Shown here: positions 1-9,699 of the stretch, piece by piece
How the letters are laid out: every line of letters starts with the position of its first letter
How positions within the stretch are numbered: the stretch's first letter is position 1
DNA from: Hypsibius dujardini
Taxonomy: Eukaryota > Tardigrada > Eutardigrada > Parachela > Hypsibiidae
Length of the DNA stretch: 33,013 bases
Assembly (NCBI GenBank): GCA_001579985.1
Contig: LRSR01006937.1
Coordinates: 1-33,013, forward strand
Reading direction: 5' to 3'
Notes under the pieces: model-generated
Databases searched by the model: none
What the model was told of the DNA's origin: nothing
Seen by the model: only the letters and a program-made list of their open reading frames with translations
Translations under genes and position numbers: made by a program

Positions 1-955
1 CGTTCAATCGAGTACAGGGTCATACCGAGGGAGGCGGGGCTTAGCTGTCCCTTCAGATCGCGAGCATACGGTAATGCTTGATAATAATCATTCTGACGGC
101 CTTGTCCCTGCGTCAGTCGCCAACCTCTACGGTTGGGACTCTGTTCATTCTTTCTTTAAGAAAAACTTACTATTAAAATATATAAAAATGTATCAACCAA
201 AAATCATTAACGAATTACATTTTTTACATAAAAAAAACATATTCGTTTTATTGTATAAACTAAAAGAAGTCCACTATTTGTTGACAGAGCTGGTTATTTA
301 TATTATTGTTATTATATTTTGTTTTATGTATTTTTTATTTATATTTAGCATTTTGTTACTGATTAATCAGGTCTTTCGTAAAACTAAAAACTAAAAACAT
401 GTTTGTATTATTTATTGTATAACCTAAAGAAAGTTCGCTGTTTGTTGACTGAGCTAGTTAATTACGTAATTGTTATTATATTTTTTTTTACGTATTTTTA
501 ACTATAATTTAGTATTTTATTACTGATTAATTAAACCTTTCGTAAAACTAATGAATGTTTGAAATGTTTCTCTCACCTTGAGCGCCAGTTCCGGTCGTCT
601 GATGACTATAAGTGCTAGTGTGGCTCGACTGGCTCTGGACATTCCCTCCAGCCTGCACCGGTGACGAATACTGAATCGGCTGTGGCTGCGGCTGCTGCTG
701 CACCGGTCCGCCACTTCCACCGGAAGTGGTCCGTGTCGTCGTCGTCGTGGTCTTCTGGACGATCCGCGAGGCGATCCGCTTGTTGCCCTCGTTAATCTGG
801 CCGGTCAGTCGGCTCATCTCCTCCTCCATCTTGCGCATCTCATCGGCAAACTGCCCGCCAGAACCGCCGTAATCCTGGTCCAACACGCTGGTCTGCCGCT
901 GCATAATCGGGATACGCACCTCCACCACGTTGTTCTGATTGCCGGTCGTCGACAT
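1..955 (-). CDS. 5' exon(s) of an uncharacterised protein, possibly small-heat-shock-like; 3' end outside window
   Basis: The first exon runs from the ATG at 955 down to 577 (126 codons plus one base) and ends at a CAAG|GTGAGA donor. The N-terminus (VEVRIPIMQRQTSVLDQDY, then a charged helix ADEMRKMEEEMSRL) recalls the start of some invertebrate small heat-shock proteins, but no alpha-crystallin domain is visible, so the family is a guess. Residues about 68-126 are disordered-looking: a run of six Thr, Gly/Ser, then Gln/Pro and Ser/Thr-rich stretches. A second exon is possible at 124-1: a GC-richer block, open for about 41 codons in the matching phase (…DLKGQLSPASLGMTLYSIE), after a weak acceptor (GTAGAG|GT). 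The intron between is AT-rich. The gene then leaves the window. The start codon is the first ATG of the open frame, with an AT-rich leader before it. Confidence 0.55.
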
Positions 956-1958
956 TTTGCTACGAACTTTTTTCGTTTGAATTAAAAGTTAAAATTACGA
1001 AAAATGGATTGAGAACGCCGAAATACAAAAGGGGAATTATGTGAGAACGTCTGTTTAAAGAGACACAAAATTATTGCTACAGTTTGTGTGTTTGAACAAG
1101 GATCGACGACGAAGTACGGTGAGAAATGTGTATGGACGTATATATGTCTGTGACACAGACACGGCGACGAGCTTAGGAAATATGTCGCGTATGATGATTA
1201 AAGCGACAGAAAATAATTTTCTCAAGAGACTGGGCCGAGTCATACAGTGAGTCATACGGAAGCGCGTTATGACTTACGACTGAAGTATATTCAGCCGGTG
1301 CAGGGATTTCGCCTAATGATGCACGATTTTTTGTTTGTGTGATTTTTGGATTTTTTTAACGTGGAACAAATCATACTAGAACGAGTCATTTCAGAATTTT
1401 TTTAAGTGACGGTGACTTCTGGAAGAATTAGCGTATGGACAGTTAAAAATTTGTTGGGAAAAACTAATTTTGAAGTAAAACAAAACAATGAAGTTTCAGA
1501 ACGCGCAATTGCAGCTGCTTTTCAAATGGAAGTGCTGAGCACCATTCGAAATTCTGATTCTGGTATAATAGTTTAAAATAATAGAATATGCCAAGAGTAA
1601 GTTAAAATTTAAATTAATATTTTTTATTATTTATTCAAATCCAAAATGCACGAAAACACATTGCAGTAGAAAGGAGAAAAAAATACAGAAAGCATCAGAA
1701 TCATTACCATAATTTGAATAATTAACTCAAAAATCATTTTGCAATTAGACTGTAATGACATCACAAAATAAAATAGTTAAAAAATAAGGCTTTTTGATAA
1801 TTGCATCAATGTAGGTTAGGAATCGGTTTAGGGTCGTTTTAGGTGAAATCCCTGTACAGTTCGGAGGCGTGAAGTTCTTCGGTTTTTTTCCTCATCAGTG
1901 GAGGCGGAAGTGACGACGAAGATGGACTTATAAGGCGGCGTGAGTGTGCCGCCGCCGG
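956..1958. other. AT-rich upstream/intergenic region, no gene seen
   Basis: No open frame with coding character on either strand. It should contain the promoter of the minus-strand gene starting at 955. One inverted heat-shock-element-like unit (TTCTGGAA, 1417-1424) lies about 460 bases upstream of that ATG. A single dimer unit is weak evidence for heat regulation. Confidence 0.3.
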
Positions 1959-1997
1959 TCTGTCTGTCTGTCTGTCTGTCTGTCTGCCTGCCTGCCT
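1959..1997. repeat. (TCTG)n / (CCTG)n microsatellite
   Basis: About seven uninterrupted TCTG units followed by CCTG units. It makes overlapping open frames on both strands that are not genes. Confidence 0.95.
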
Positions 1998-2128
1998 CCT
2001 TGTCTGTTTGGTTGTTTTTTATGTGGTCCACCCAGACAAGTGTGGACGTGTTTTTTTCCAAGCAACGTGTTCTTTTCCTCATGCATATCGTTCGCATTCG
2101 AACGGTTAGTCAGTATGTGTATGTGTAG

Positions 2129-2145
2129 TGTGTGTGTGTGTGTGT
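2129..2145. repeat. (TG)n dinucleotide repeat
   Basis: An uninterrupted TG run, preceded by imperfect TATGTG units from about 2113. Confidence 0.9.
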
Positions 2146-2615
2146 CGGAACGATATTGAATTTCTTTAATGAGCGTCTGCGGAATTTGCCGTTAAGATAA
2201 TAATATAAAGGGTCGATTGAAAAATGGTTGTGGCTTTTTCCGAGCCAACACTTAAGGAGTCAGGAAGCAGCTGCGGAGGGTGAAGGGAGGTCTTTGAACT
2301 GTCACAGTTGGAGACAAAGTGCGCTAATCATGTTTCCCGAAGCTTGTTCAAGCACGGAGAAGAATCTCGTTCGGAGCGGAATTCGCACTTATTCGTCGGA
2401 GCCCTTTTTCTTACTCTCACTTATCAATATTTATGCGCTTGGAGCTCAGTATCTTTTTTAAAGATTACTGTCTTTGCTCATAATTTTTCTAGTTTCAAAA
2501 TTTTATTCGGTGCCAAAAGCTGAACTCTTCTTTTACATTGCTTTTCAAGACGCTTCTTTCGTCTACTTAATTTTGAAAATAATGTTCGGGTAACTTTACC
2601 GACGCTCGAAATAAT

Positions 2616-3575
2616 AGGGTCTGTTCGGAGCCAACCCATAACTTTAGTCTTATCCTTAATTATAAGTTAAGTTAGCGTTAACGGACGGCGCTTGATTTGT
2701 GTGTTTGGCGACCAACCATACCAAAACGTATTTTAGGATCTTTAAGATCAGCTGATAATTTAATGTTTTGGTATGGTTGGTCGCCAAACACACAAATTTG
2801 TTTGCTTAGGAACTTATTAAATTATCAGCCGATCTTAAAGATCCTGAAATACAATTTCCTAAGCAAATAAATTATAAAAATGTAATGAATTCTAAAATAT
2901 AATCAATTCAAAGATAAAACTAAAACTGATGACGAATGACGGATCTGGCCTGGATAGTGCGCAAACTGCAAGTACGAACAACAATAATAAAGCGGAAAAT
3001 TGAGGCATTGATTGATTGATTGCGTATACAGCTAATTCAAGTGAGCAACCAACGCTCGAATGATTGATTGATGTACGATAGATTAATCTCCAAATTAGCT
3101 TCTGAATGTCTCGAAATCAACATTATTTCCCTGCCTTAAATAGTTATTCTGAATTCAGATATAAAATCACTCCAAGCATACAATGGTTTTCGACAAGAAA
3201 CACGACGGCACAGCCAGTTTCAAATTCCGCCATGTGGCGGAGCGGACGCCCGCTACCGTCAGCGGAGCGGCTATCCAACATTGAAAAAGTGCCCCTCGGA
3301 AAATAGACCGCTGAACGAAAATCAGAACATTCCACCCATCCCTAATAGCACCAGAAAATCAAAAAATGAATTTCCTTCCCAAATATGTATCGTGGTAAAG
3401 TTAATTGGCAGCGGGGATGTATGTAAACAATTTCAAAGGGGCCTTCCTTAAACTTGATTTTTAAGGATGAGAGTTATCGTAAACAATACCTGAAGTCGAT
3501 ACCCCGCCCCTTTTTGCGACGTCACATGGACTTAAGGATAAGAGTTAAGGTTATTTATTGTTCCGAATAGACCCT
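2616..3575. mobile_element. Non-autonomous DNA transposon with 44-bp terminal inverted repeats
   Basis: The left end (2616-2659, beginning AGGGTCTGTTCGGA) is matched in reverse complement by the right end (3532-3575, AGGGTCTATTCGGA on the minus strand), about three quarters identical over 44 bases, with both inner edges at CTTATCCTTAA. The trinucleotide AAT directly flanks both ends (2613-2615 and 3576-3578), consistent with a 3-bp target duplication as made by PIF/Harbinger-type elements; the superfamily is an inference. A second, degenerate copy of the subterminal motif lies near 3459-3496. No transposase frame is present, so the element is non-autonomous. It also contains a short TGAT-rich stretch and the interlocked inverted repeats listed separately. 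Confidence 0.6.
2695..2873. repeat. Three interlocked inverted repeats (order A-B-A'-C-B'-C')
   Basis: Arm A (2695-2727) is a perfect 33-base reverse complement of A' (2765-2797). Arm B (2728-2763) pairs with B' (2817-2852) with only a few mismatches. Arm C (2795-2812) pairs with C' (2856-2873) with one mismatch. B sits in the A/A' loop while B' lies outside it, and C lies in the B/B' loop while C' lies outside, so the hairpins cannot all be simply nested. As RNA this topology would form alternative stems or a pseudoknot. Confidence 0.85.
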
Positions 3576-3883
3576 AATACCTGTTGTTATTTTCAAACTG
3601 TAACATACGTTAAGAAGGGACTAGCTCAAGAGTAGCTTTAAAAAATGCAAGCAAATACACAGCATACAAATTATTGTATATTGAAAAGGCCGTTTGGAAT
3701 TTTAAAATTTTGCGCAAAGTTAAAAATACAATTTTCGTTGACTAACGTTCCGTTCCGTATCTGTTCGAACATGTTCGAAAGAAACGAAAACTGGCGCAAA
3801 GGTTTGATGAGTTTTTTTTCTCGGTGATGCCGGCTTGTATTACGACGCCGAATGCTTTTTTAACGTCCCAAAAACCATGCAAG
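3576..3883. other. Intergenic, nothing recognised
   Basis: AT-rich spacer between two transposon remnants. Only short open frames occur, and none has coding character. Confidence 0.4.
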
Positions 3884-4667
3884 CAGAGATGGGCAACTCC
3901 GGTAAAAACAAAGTCCAACTCCACTCCAACTCCTTCCCTAACTCCACTCTTCCAACTCCAATTCCACTCTTTTCCCCAAAAGAACCCACTCCAACTCCAA
4001 ATCCACCCGCCAAATATACTAAACACAGAAAAAGAACAGGAAAATAAATATTTATTAGTAATCAACATTCAGACGACACATCAAGAGATTCTCGAAATTT
4101 GCATCAGTCGTTCGCTGAGAAGGTTCAGAGAGAATAATGCCACACAAATTGAAATTGCATTCAATATCGGCTGTGGAATCAGGGGGCCATAAAAACTCGA
4201 ATCACAGCACTCTTCAATCAAAGAAATTTCACACAGTTCTTCCAATAAGGAACTGGATTAGTTCCCACAGCTGGCAAGCCGACATACTGCTTTAGCTCCT
4301 CGCGGTAGGACAGAGAAGAGACTGCAGCCCATTGCTGAGCCGGGGCAACGCGCATGGCCTTCAGGACATCGGGCACACCGTACGAGAAATTCGGTGTGAA
4401 TTCACTGCGATCCGCTGCAGCAGCTGGCACGCATTCCATGAAAGAGTGACTCCCCCTAAAACAGGCAAGGAGTTGGCTATGGCCTAGTGGGCCACGGTTG
4501 ATTTCTCCACAATAAACCAATCAAATGGAATCTCAAGGCCAAAAATTCGATAGAACACGTCAATCCCACTCCGGGCAGATCAACTCCAACTCCACCTCCA
4601 ACTCCGGCCAAAAACTCCGGAGTGGAACTGATGGAGCTGAAAAACTCCAAACTCCGAATTAGGAGTT
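3884..4667 (-). mobile_element. Decayed hAT-type transposon remnant
   Basis: The left end begins CAGAGATGGGCAACTCC, the style of many hAT termini. ACTCCAACTCC-rich blocks lie at both ends (3894-4010 and 4558-4660), and a broken hAT transposase C-terminus lies between them on the minus strand. The right end stops at GGAGTTG and lacks the expected remainder of the inverted repeat. The octamer before the left end (CATGCAAG) resembles CATGCGAT after the right end, but not well enough to call a clean 8-bp duplication. The boundaries are therefore approximate. Confidence 0.5.
4081..4520 (-). pseudogene. hAT transposase C-terminal (dimerisation domain) fragment, frame-broken
   Basis: The minus-strand frame 4520-4218 ends with EELKQYVGLPAVGTN and then PVPYWKN, the pattern of the hAT dimerisation domain (ELxxYL…WWKxN). 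The frame then hits a stop. A shifted frame (about 4215-4081) carries VALFSLNLLSERLMQISRIS, which lines up with the family's conserved SxPSERxFS-like segment. Frame breakage, the small size and the lack of a catalytic core show it is inactive. The upstream part (about 4400-4520) is not recognisable. Confidence 0.5.
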
Positions 4668-4845
4668 GCATGCGATATGATAAGCTGAAGTGTAGGGCAT
4701 TTTGACCATTGCATTAACAGCCCGCTAGTGGTAACAGTGAACTCGTTGGCTGTTCTTCCAAATGTCGACGAAAAATTCGGGCCTGATCTGTACTTTCCCC
4801 ATTTTTCGATGGGGAAAGTGACTTGAGAACTGAGAACTGACTTGG

Positions 4846-5482
4846 GACAATTTTTAGTGGGAACCCAGAATGTCGCCAATTTATATTGTTTTAATAGAGC
4901 TATAATTATAATGATTTTGAAAATAAATTTTATCGGTCAGAATACGAAGACTTTTTTCGGCAAAGTTTCAAAGTTGGGAAAACATTGAGAAATTCCATTT
5001 CCTCTGATTTTGACCGTAAAAACTTCATTTTTGCAGAATAATTTATTTAAGGAATTTAATGCCTTCCTACTCAAAATCAATTTCTAATCGTTTGGTCCTA
5101 GCAAAACCATTGCTGGATATCAGGGGGCGGAGCTATGCGTCAGTTCTGGAGTATCACTCGTAAGTTTCCGTCAACCTCACCAATGACCTGTAGGTCCGCC
5201 CCCTGACGTCCAAGAAAGATTCTGCTAATGCCAATCGATTTCAAATTGAGTTTTGAAAAATCCAATGTCAAAATTATTTTAATTTGACAATTTCCCAAAA
5301 TTGAAGTTTACAGTTAAAATCAGGAGAGATGGAATTTTCCAGTGATTTTCCCAACTTTGAAATTATTCCAAAAAAGGCTTTGACATTCTGACTGATGGAA
5401 TTAATTTTGAAACCATCACAATTATAGTTCTATTGACAATATATAAAACGGAGACATTTTGGGATTCCCTCTCGAAATTGTC
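4846..5482. mobile_element. Long-inverted-repeat (fold-back) element, MITE-like
   Basis: The left arm (4846-5131) and the reverse complement of the right arm (5195-5482) are clearly related along about 286 bases, despite many substitutions and small indels. Anchors are GACAATTT at the outer ends, the shared segment TTTCAAAGTTGGGAAAA, and CAGGGGGCGGA at the inner ends. A spacer of about 63 bases separates the arms. No coding sequence is seen. A transcript would fold into a long imperfect hairpin. I found no unambiguous target-site duplication. Confidence 0.75.
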
Positions 5483-5625
5483 TAAAGTGAGGACGAAGGA
5501 CCTTTATACGTCATGTCCGTAAACTACCGTATACAGTTCTGGCTCGTCGATCCAGAGACTGACAATGTGACACTGTGAGATGAACATGAAGACTCGCCCC
5601 TTCGTCCATGCAGCAGTTCTTGGGC

Positions 5626-5810
5626 CAGAACAGAACAGAACAGAACGGAACGGAACAAACAAAAGCAGAACAGAAAAGAACAGAACAGAGCAGAGCAGAG
5701 CAGAACAGAACAGAACGGAACGGAACAAAAAAAGCAGAGCAGAATAGAACAGAACAGAACAGAACAGAACAGAACAGAGCAGAACAGAGCAGAACAGAAT
5801 AGAATAGAAC
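5626..5810. repeat. Pentanucleotide (CAGAA/CGGAA/CAGAG) array, about 185 bp
   Basis: An imperfect period-5 array with AGAAC, GGAAC and AGAGC variants. Because period 5 cycles through all frames it leaves both strands open and produces long artefactual reading frames. CAGTTCTT…GGCCAG flanks it on both sides (5614-5628 and 5813-5830) as a direct repeat. It starts 54 bases downstream of the calcineurin B stop codon, so it probably lies in that gene's 3' UTR as a UGUUC-type repeat. Confidence 0.95.
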
Positions 5811-5863
5811 ACCAGTTCTTATTCGGCCAGAGTTGGTTATGGCTTCATCACCTGAACCGGCAT

Positions 5864-7144
5864 TTATAGTTTTACGCCCAGCTTGTCGCCCTGCGCGCCG
5901 AGTGCCCCAATGGTGTTTTTAAACTCGAGAAAGGAGAGTTTCCCATCCGCGTCGCTGTCGTGGTAGATGATACTCTTATCCACGACCTGCTGCAGCTGCA
6001 CATCCGTCAGATTCTCCCCCACCATCATCTTGAGCACGCGGAAACAGTCCGCGTTAGAAATAAACCCGTCGCGGTCCTGGTCGTAGACGTTGAAGACGAC
6101 GCGGAGCTTGTGGTCAGTGATGGCCTTGCTGCTGAACAGCGTCATACCCTGGGTGAACTCGCGGAAATCGATCAGACCGTTACCGTCCCGGTCGAAGACC
6201 TCCATGATCCGCGCAGCCAAAGGGTTGGCTCGAACCTGGGGAGTTCAACAACGACAACTCGTCGTACGACTTGTGTTGTTCAAATCACATTTTTGATTTT
6301 AAATTAAATTACAGATTAATTTTCATTTGACAAACGCTGATTTTAAATCAGAATAAAATTATTGCCATCAAAATGTGGTTGATTAGTTTGAATCATTTAA
6401 GTTAATTTTTATATTCTTAGTTTATGAAAACATCGTACAACAACTGCTAAATCGTGCAAAACTTTTCTTCGCGTCACGTTTCACTGACTTTTTCGCGATA
6501 TTTTAACCGTAAAAGTCACAAAATTAGCTCAATATAACGATAACTAAATAACAATAAATAAATATCAATAAACAATCTCGAGACAAGAGATCAATCAATG
6601 AGTGTCTCCGATTGATTAAAAATGACTGTTACAATCTTACAGTCTTCCTCCCTCTCCCCTTCCTCATTTTTGTTCCCTGTTGCTTTTACAAAAGCTGACC
6701 AAGGTCCTTTTGAGCCATAACAACAATTTTGATCTTTTAGGTTCCTCAATCGTTTACTGTAAAAAGCCCACGATTTGGACATTGGTAGAATGAATGTTGT
6801 GGCCATGACTATGGAATTGAAAATATAAGTGAGCGTTTTAGTTTTTCCCTCGGCACTCGCTCGGGTAATGCACAATTGTTAATAAGGATTCTAAAAATTC
6901 AATCCACACTTTATTGAGTTAGAGAACATTAGTCAACATGGGAAAATAAAAAAGGCAGGGAAATAAAAAGGGGGAAGGAGAGGGAAGTTGTAGTCTAAGC
7001 CCGTACCTGAGGAATGGCCATGAACTCATCAGTGGAGATGTAGCCGTTGCCGTCAGCGTCGAGTTTCAGGAAGCGATGGTAGAGCCGCCGGATTTGGTCC
7101 GCGTCGAAACCTGTCGACAGATCAGCCGAGAAATCGTTCCCCAT
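5864..7144 (-). CDS. CanB: Calcineurin regulatory subunit B (two exons, 169 aa)
   Basis: The exons are 7144-7007 (46 codons, CAG|GTACGG donor) and 6235-5864 (CCCCAG acceptor, stop at 5864), joined in phase 0 across a 771-bp intron, giving 169 residues (vertebrate subunit B has 170). The start MGND keeps Gly2 for N-myristoylation; an upstream in-frame ATG would bury it, so 7144 is chosen. Four EF hands lie at residues 29-40, 61-72, 98-109 and 139-150. The family segments VLKMMVG and QLQQVVDKSII are present. Subunit B binds calcium and the catalytic A subunit of the calcium/calmodulin-dependent phosphatase. Loop 3 ends in Asp109 where the family has Glu, an unusual change. The intron contains nothing recognised. 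No A-subunit gene is in the window. Confidence 0.97.
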
Positions 7145-8292
7145 AGCTTTAGCCAACAAAAGAGTCGCGTAGAAGGATCCTTTGACCATGCCAAACACAT
7201 ACGCACACACCCACACAAACAAGTTCACAATTATTGTAATTGTAAAGCAACTATGATTTGCTTGAAAAATATGTCGATCGAGGTCGTTGCCTGACTACAG
7301 GCAGTACAAGCACTGACTCGTACAAGTGTCTACGAAACCAAACACATGCCCGGCTTGTTTGTGGATTTGAGTTTAATTTGACGGGGCGGTTTTTTGGACC
7401 GACGCTGATTTTACAAAACTGTCCGAGGGAGAAAAAAAAGATCGAATATTTTGCCTCCGCAAATGTAGGAGGATGTTTACTTTGGTCTACCTTTTCCTAA
7501 TATCCGTAATTGTGTTTTTCATTTTAACCGGCTGGCGTTCACACATAACACCATGCGAGCCAGTTAACGTAATGCCAGTGTCTGGTATAAACAACTTATA
7601 CTGTTTTTTCTTCAGTGACACAAGTAACTGCCACCGACAAAGCATGTCAGCCTTTGAAGATTAAATGTAACAGTTTTGGTCATTTATTGAAGTTCATAGT
7701 GTTACGGTAGATCATTAAGAATACATTAGCGGACATCATCAGGGTATGGACAACTGACAGATTTTTTAGCTGAAAAGCACGCAACAGGTTGAGATGATCA
7801 GACACGTACAATAAAAGCGTAACTTCTCGTGACAAAATAAGGTGGTTGAAAGTTAAACCGAGCAATTTATTGGACACAAACAGCCAGTCCTTTTCATTGC
7901 AACTTCGCATTGTCTACGTGGCGTTTAATTCAAGAATCCAACAGGAACGATACCCCGATGCGTGCTGTTCGAGGTCTTCTTTTCTTGACGACAAGAGGTC
8001 TAAATGCGCCTGCAAGACGAAGTCGAATATAAACGGCATTCCGACCGACTGAGACACAAACAGACAGACAGACAGATAGACATACATACATTACGGAGGC
8101 AAACATACAACCGATATGTCGTGTTGAACCACGCCCAACAAGTCCTCAACTCAATCATCACAGCTATTTGATTCTTTAATACCTAACTTACTTGGTAACT
8201 CTCTCTATCTAACCTATTAACCCTATTCTGCTGCCACAGCTAATTACTTGTATGTAATTCTGATGTGTGTGCTATGTACTATCATTCCTATA
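7145..8292. other. Upstream region of calcineurin B, no further gene seen
   Basis: The first 100 bases or so are probably 5' UTR and promoter of the minus-strand calcineurin B gene. The rest has only short, uncharacteristic open frames. A small (CAGA)n/(CATA)n microsatellite is listed separately. Confidence 0.4.
8061..8091. repeat. (CAGA)n-(CATA)n microsatellite
   Basis: About four CAGA units, one transitional GATA, then CATA units. Confidence 0.85.
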
Positions 8293-9104
8293 CAGAAGGG
8301 TTATCCAGCCAAGTTGAGCCGGTACGAGTTTTTAGAAATCGTGCGTTCAGCTGAAATTGCAGCAGTCATCCGCAACCTGAGATCGATAAAACCATTGATA
8401 AGACATTCTTTAAATGCAGAAGTTGTTTATCCGTGATGGGGAATAAAAAAGTAATTGATTTTGAGATCACGGTGGGCATGTTTTCAGAAAATCAAAACGG
8501 ACCATTTTTTAGTAGAACCAAGATACCCCCCGTTTGACTTCAAAATTTTTCGACTAATGGCAAATAGCTTTGTGATAACGAATAAATTTTGTGGTTAGTG
8601 AAAAAAATATGCTGGTATTATTACGGGGTGGAAGTCAAAAACAACGAGGCCGCCATCTTTAATGCATGTGGACTGAAAAGCAAGTAGTTCACCTACGAAT
8701 GCAATTTAGGTACACCACTCTTTCACGGATACAAGAAGACCAAGTCCGGTATACGTAAAAAGAAAGAAATAAAGGTTGTCGCATCAGGAACTATCAGAAC
8801 GAACCACAAGGCGCAACAGCACTTCTGCAGAGCTCTTTTTTCGAGGAGCGGCAGGTCCATGCTCGACCTCATGCTGATAATGTTGGAATAAAACAGCAAA
8901 AATCACTTTCTAGTGCTCAGGAAGCATATGTTTGGTAATAAAGGCTTGAAAAGAAAATACATCAAGGGAACACACAACGGATGGCGTTTGAATGTAAAGA
9001 AATTCGCGGAAACAAAACAATGTGTGGATCAATCAAAATCACAGTGAATCAATCAAAGAATGACAGCTATAAAATCGGCTCAACTTGGCTGGATAACCCT
9101 TCTG
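8293..9104 (+). mobile_element. 812-bp TA-flanked transposon (copy 1), Tc1/mariner-like MITE
   Basis: Perfect 29-bp terminal inverted repeats begin CAGAAGGGTTATCCAGCC. TA directly flanks both ends (8291-8292 and 9105-9106), the target choice of the Tc1/mariner superfamily. No complete transposase is present. An internal stretch (about 8690-8890) is open for some 62 codons after an in-frame stop and is rich in Lys/Arg, possibly a coding relic. By eye the sequence matches the reverse complement of 12447-13258, with the same 812-bp length. An open frame entering from the left (to 8436) reads through the terminal repeat and is not a gene. Confidence 0.85.
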
Positions 9105-9699
9105 TATAATCGTATGTTCTACAGAAGTATGAAACAGTTCCTTCCTTTCACCTCTAATCTCCTCTACCAGTAATGTCTTACCACGATTCTTCTCCTGTTA
9201 TTCAGTCTAATCAGCTTGTATGTTCAGATCCTTCCGTCCTAGTAGGGACGGAGGCCTAACAGTTGTCCGATTATTTCGAGTGGGTTGCCTAATTCAAGAA
9301 ATTCAGAGTACGCAAGAGGCATGCCTTTATCTCCCGGGCTATTTTACGGTTTCAACGTAAAGATCAGAACCAGCATTGCTTTGTGCGGCGTGAAGGATCC
9401 CGCTGGTGCTGAGTGTCTGTGTTTGCAGTCTCTCGGTCTGTCTGTTTCTGCCTTTGTGCGTTTGACGGTCAATCCATGTCTCAACTATCGCTTCATTTTA
9501 ATTCAAAGCTACACTAGAAAGACGATGATGGGTAAACGGAATGCCTGCAGAGGTGACCTAATGTCAGCGAACTTAGCCCTGCTTTTTGGTAGTATCACGC
9601 ATTGTCTAAATATTTTACGAAAGCCCAGAGACATTCTGATCGCTCTTGTCGTGGATTGACTACCTGACGGGCGGACTATTGTGAAATTTATCACCGGAA
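9105..9699. other. Intergenic with one unexplained 124-codon open frame
   Basis: A plus-strand frame at 9285-9659 is open for 124 codons, long for this base composition. Its translation shows no motif, signal peptide or membrane pattern I recognise, and no splice context makes it convincing. I do not call it a gene. Confidence 0.3.

Noticed and set aside
74-394. 106-codon plus-strand frame
   Set aside because: It crosses an abrupt composition change and is AT-rich, Ile/Phe/Tyr-heavy, as expected of intron sequence.
1417-1424. Heat-shock element as proof of a stress promoter
   Set aside because: Only one TTCnnGAA unit, far from the start codon; functional elements usually have three or more units.
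1940-2159. Open frames over the TCTG and TG microsatellites
   Set aside because: Simple-sequence artefacts.
5504-5812. Long open frames on both strands over the pentanucleotide array
   Set aside because: Period-5 repeats without stop triplets are open in all frames; the translations are pure repeats.
8248-8436. Open frame, repeated at 13115-13315, that looks like a conserved protein
   Set aside because: It is duplicated because it lies inside the two transposon copies and reads straight through the terminal inverted repeat.
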